Assembly: GCA_934476545.1 (NCBI GenBank)
Contig: CAKSOB010000017.1
Location: forward strand, 1-20,018
Length of the DNA: 20,018 nt
Reading direction: 5' to 3'
Source of the DNA: an uncultured Eubacteriales bacterium
Lineage (GTDB): Bacteria > Bacillota > Clostridia > Oscillospirales > Acutalibacteraceae
Shown in pieces: positions 19,598-20,018 of the stretch. Both the position numbers and the translations under genes were made by a program. Numbering within the stretch: position 1 is the stretch's first letter; every line of letters starts with the position of its first letter. Under the pieces are notes generated by a model. The model saw only the letters and a list, made by a program, of their open reading frames with translations. It did no database searches and was not told where the DNA came from.

Positions 19598-20018
19598 GCA
19601 GTAAATTCCCCCTTTCTTCCCACCAGCGTTAAATCCATCGTGTGGAACTGGGGCGAAAATGTGTGCTTCACCGTTTCCACGCACATATAGTTTTGCAGCT
19701 TCACGTTGCCGAGATTCAGCATCACCACAAGGGAGCTGCCGCCCCGTACCCGAATATCTCCGAACACGCCTTTTACCGTCAAGCTGCGGTTCCGCCGGTT
19801 GTAGAAATCCAGCAGCACTTGGGATTTCGCTTTGATCAGTCCGGTGGTGGCGCCGCTGTCCAGCTTCTCATAGTATTGGAGCTGCCCCCACACCGATTGA
19901 CTTTTCTTATCGTTCTGCACATAGACCTCTCGCTGTCCGGTGTCGCCGTTATCCACCGCCAGCTTGATTTTATTGTATACGTCTTTATCAATGCTGGATG
20001 TGTAATCGAAGCTTTGGG
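19594..20018 (-). CDS. Baseplate hub protein, XkdQ/late-control D-like, C-terminal part
   Basis: The frame is open to the right edge of the window, so the start lies beyond 20018; at least 140 residues are seen. The visible part (SSIDKDVYNKIKLAVDNGDT, then VWGQLQYYEKLDSGATTGLIKA, then GVFGDIRVRGGSSLVVML and a closing HTFSPQFHTMDLTLVGRKG) matches the C-terminal half of XkdQ/YqbQ hub proteins, which resemble the gp27/gpD tail-tip hub. It is followed with a 4-base overlap by the DUF2577 gene. Confidence 0.85.
   Translation of the reverse strand, partial: QSFDYTSSIDKDVYNKIKLAVDNGDTGQREVYVQNDKKSQSVWGQLQYYEKLDSGATTGLIKAKSQVLLDFYNRRNRSLTVKGVFGDIRVRGGSSLVVMLNLGNVKLQNYMCVETVKHTFSPQFHTMDLTLVGRKGEFTA

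Larger units (their letters stand above)
12237..20018 (-). mobile_element. Prophage (PBSX/Xkd-like contractile tail), one end in cotJC, other end outside the window
   Basis: From the second break in cotJC to the window end, phage genes run on the reverse strand in the order baseplate hub, DUF2577, DUF2634, baseplate J, DUF2313, tail fibre, small XkdX-like gene, amidase, XhlA and holin, with a toxin-antitoxin pair beside the junction. Lysis genes and morons next to an attachment site are normal for an integrated prophage, with the integrase at the far end. The left limit is set by where CotJC similarity ends; the attachment core itself is not identified. Whether it is an infectious phage, a defective one or a tailocin cannot be judged without the head genes. 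Confidence 0.75.

Noticed and set aside
1..20018. CRISPR arrays, tRNA and rRNA genes
   Set aside because: No regularly spaced repeats, and no tRNA cloverleaf or rRNA sequence was seen.

Overview
The window looks like a low-to-mid-GC, endospore-forming anaerobic Firmicute of the class Clostridia, perhaps an Oscillospiraceae/Ruminococcaceae-type gut organism. The reasons are a strict-anaerobe class hybrid cluster protein, a spore-coat cotJ operon, strong AGGAGG ribosome binding sites, sigma-A promoters, and Firmicutes phage modules of the PBSX/Xkd type. The species assignment is inference only.

Layout: (1) bases 1-470 hold no gene but a densely self-complementary stretch ending in a rho-independent terminator on the + strand, probably a large structured RNA of unidentified family. 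(2) Bases 576-8478 are ordinary chromosome: an ArsC/Spx-type thiol protein, an XRE-AbrB regulator, a small DUF4177-like protein, a flavodoxin-fold quinone/azo reductase, a Crp/Fnr regulator that probably controls the following hcp gene through a CGTAACA-aa-TGTTACG palindrome, hcp, glutamine synthetase (reverse), CCA-adding enzyme and peptide deformylase (reverse). (3) Bases 8632-12242 carry the spore-coat operon cotJA-cotJB-cotJC. (4) Bases 12237-20018 are a prophage read on the reverse strand: HicAB toxin-antitoxin, a small RNA candidate, the lysis cassette (holin, XhlA, amidase) and a contractile-tail baseplate module (XkdQ/R/S/T/U homologues plus tail fibre).

The main discovery is that cotJC is split. 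Its first 31 codons end at GGAGGT (9185-9190). Codons 32-68 reappear in frame after a second GGAGGT (12120-12125). The 2,935 bp between them carry a large serine recombinase whose gene is preceded by a near-consensus sigma-E (mother-cell) promoter, a phage replication-type gene on the opposite strand, and a c-di-GMP-I riboswitch with terminators upstream of that gene. Joining the two element ends rebuilds an attP with 12-bp arms that match at 11 positions around a central GG. Joining the two cotJC ends rebuilds a gene reading QYGG-PHGELGASL, which is what the CotJC family has. This has the form of a developmentally excised intervening element, like the skin element of sigK or SPbeta in spsM, but compact, sitting in cotJC and carrying a second-messenger riboswitch.

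The rebuilt cotJC is broken a second time, after codon 68 (...TEELAH), exactly where the prophage region begins. The same gene may therefore hold two elements, the second being a large prophage whose other end lies beyond the window.
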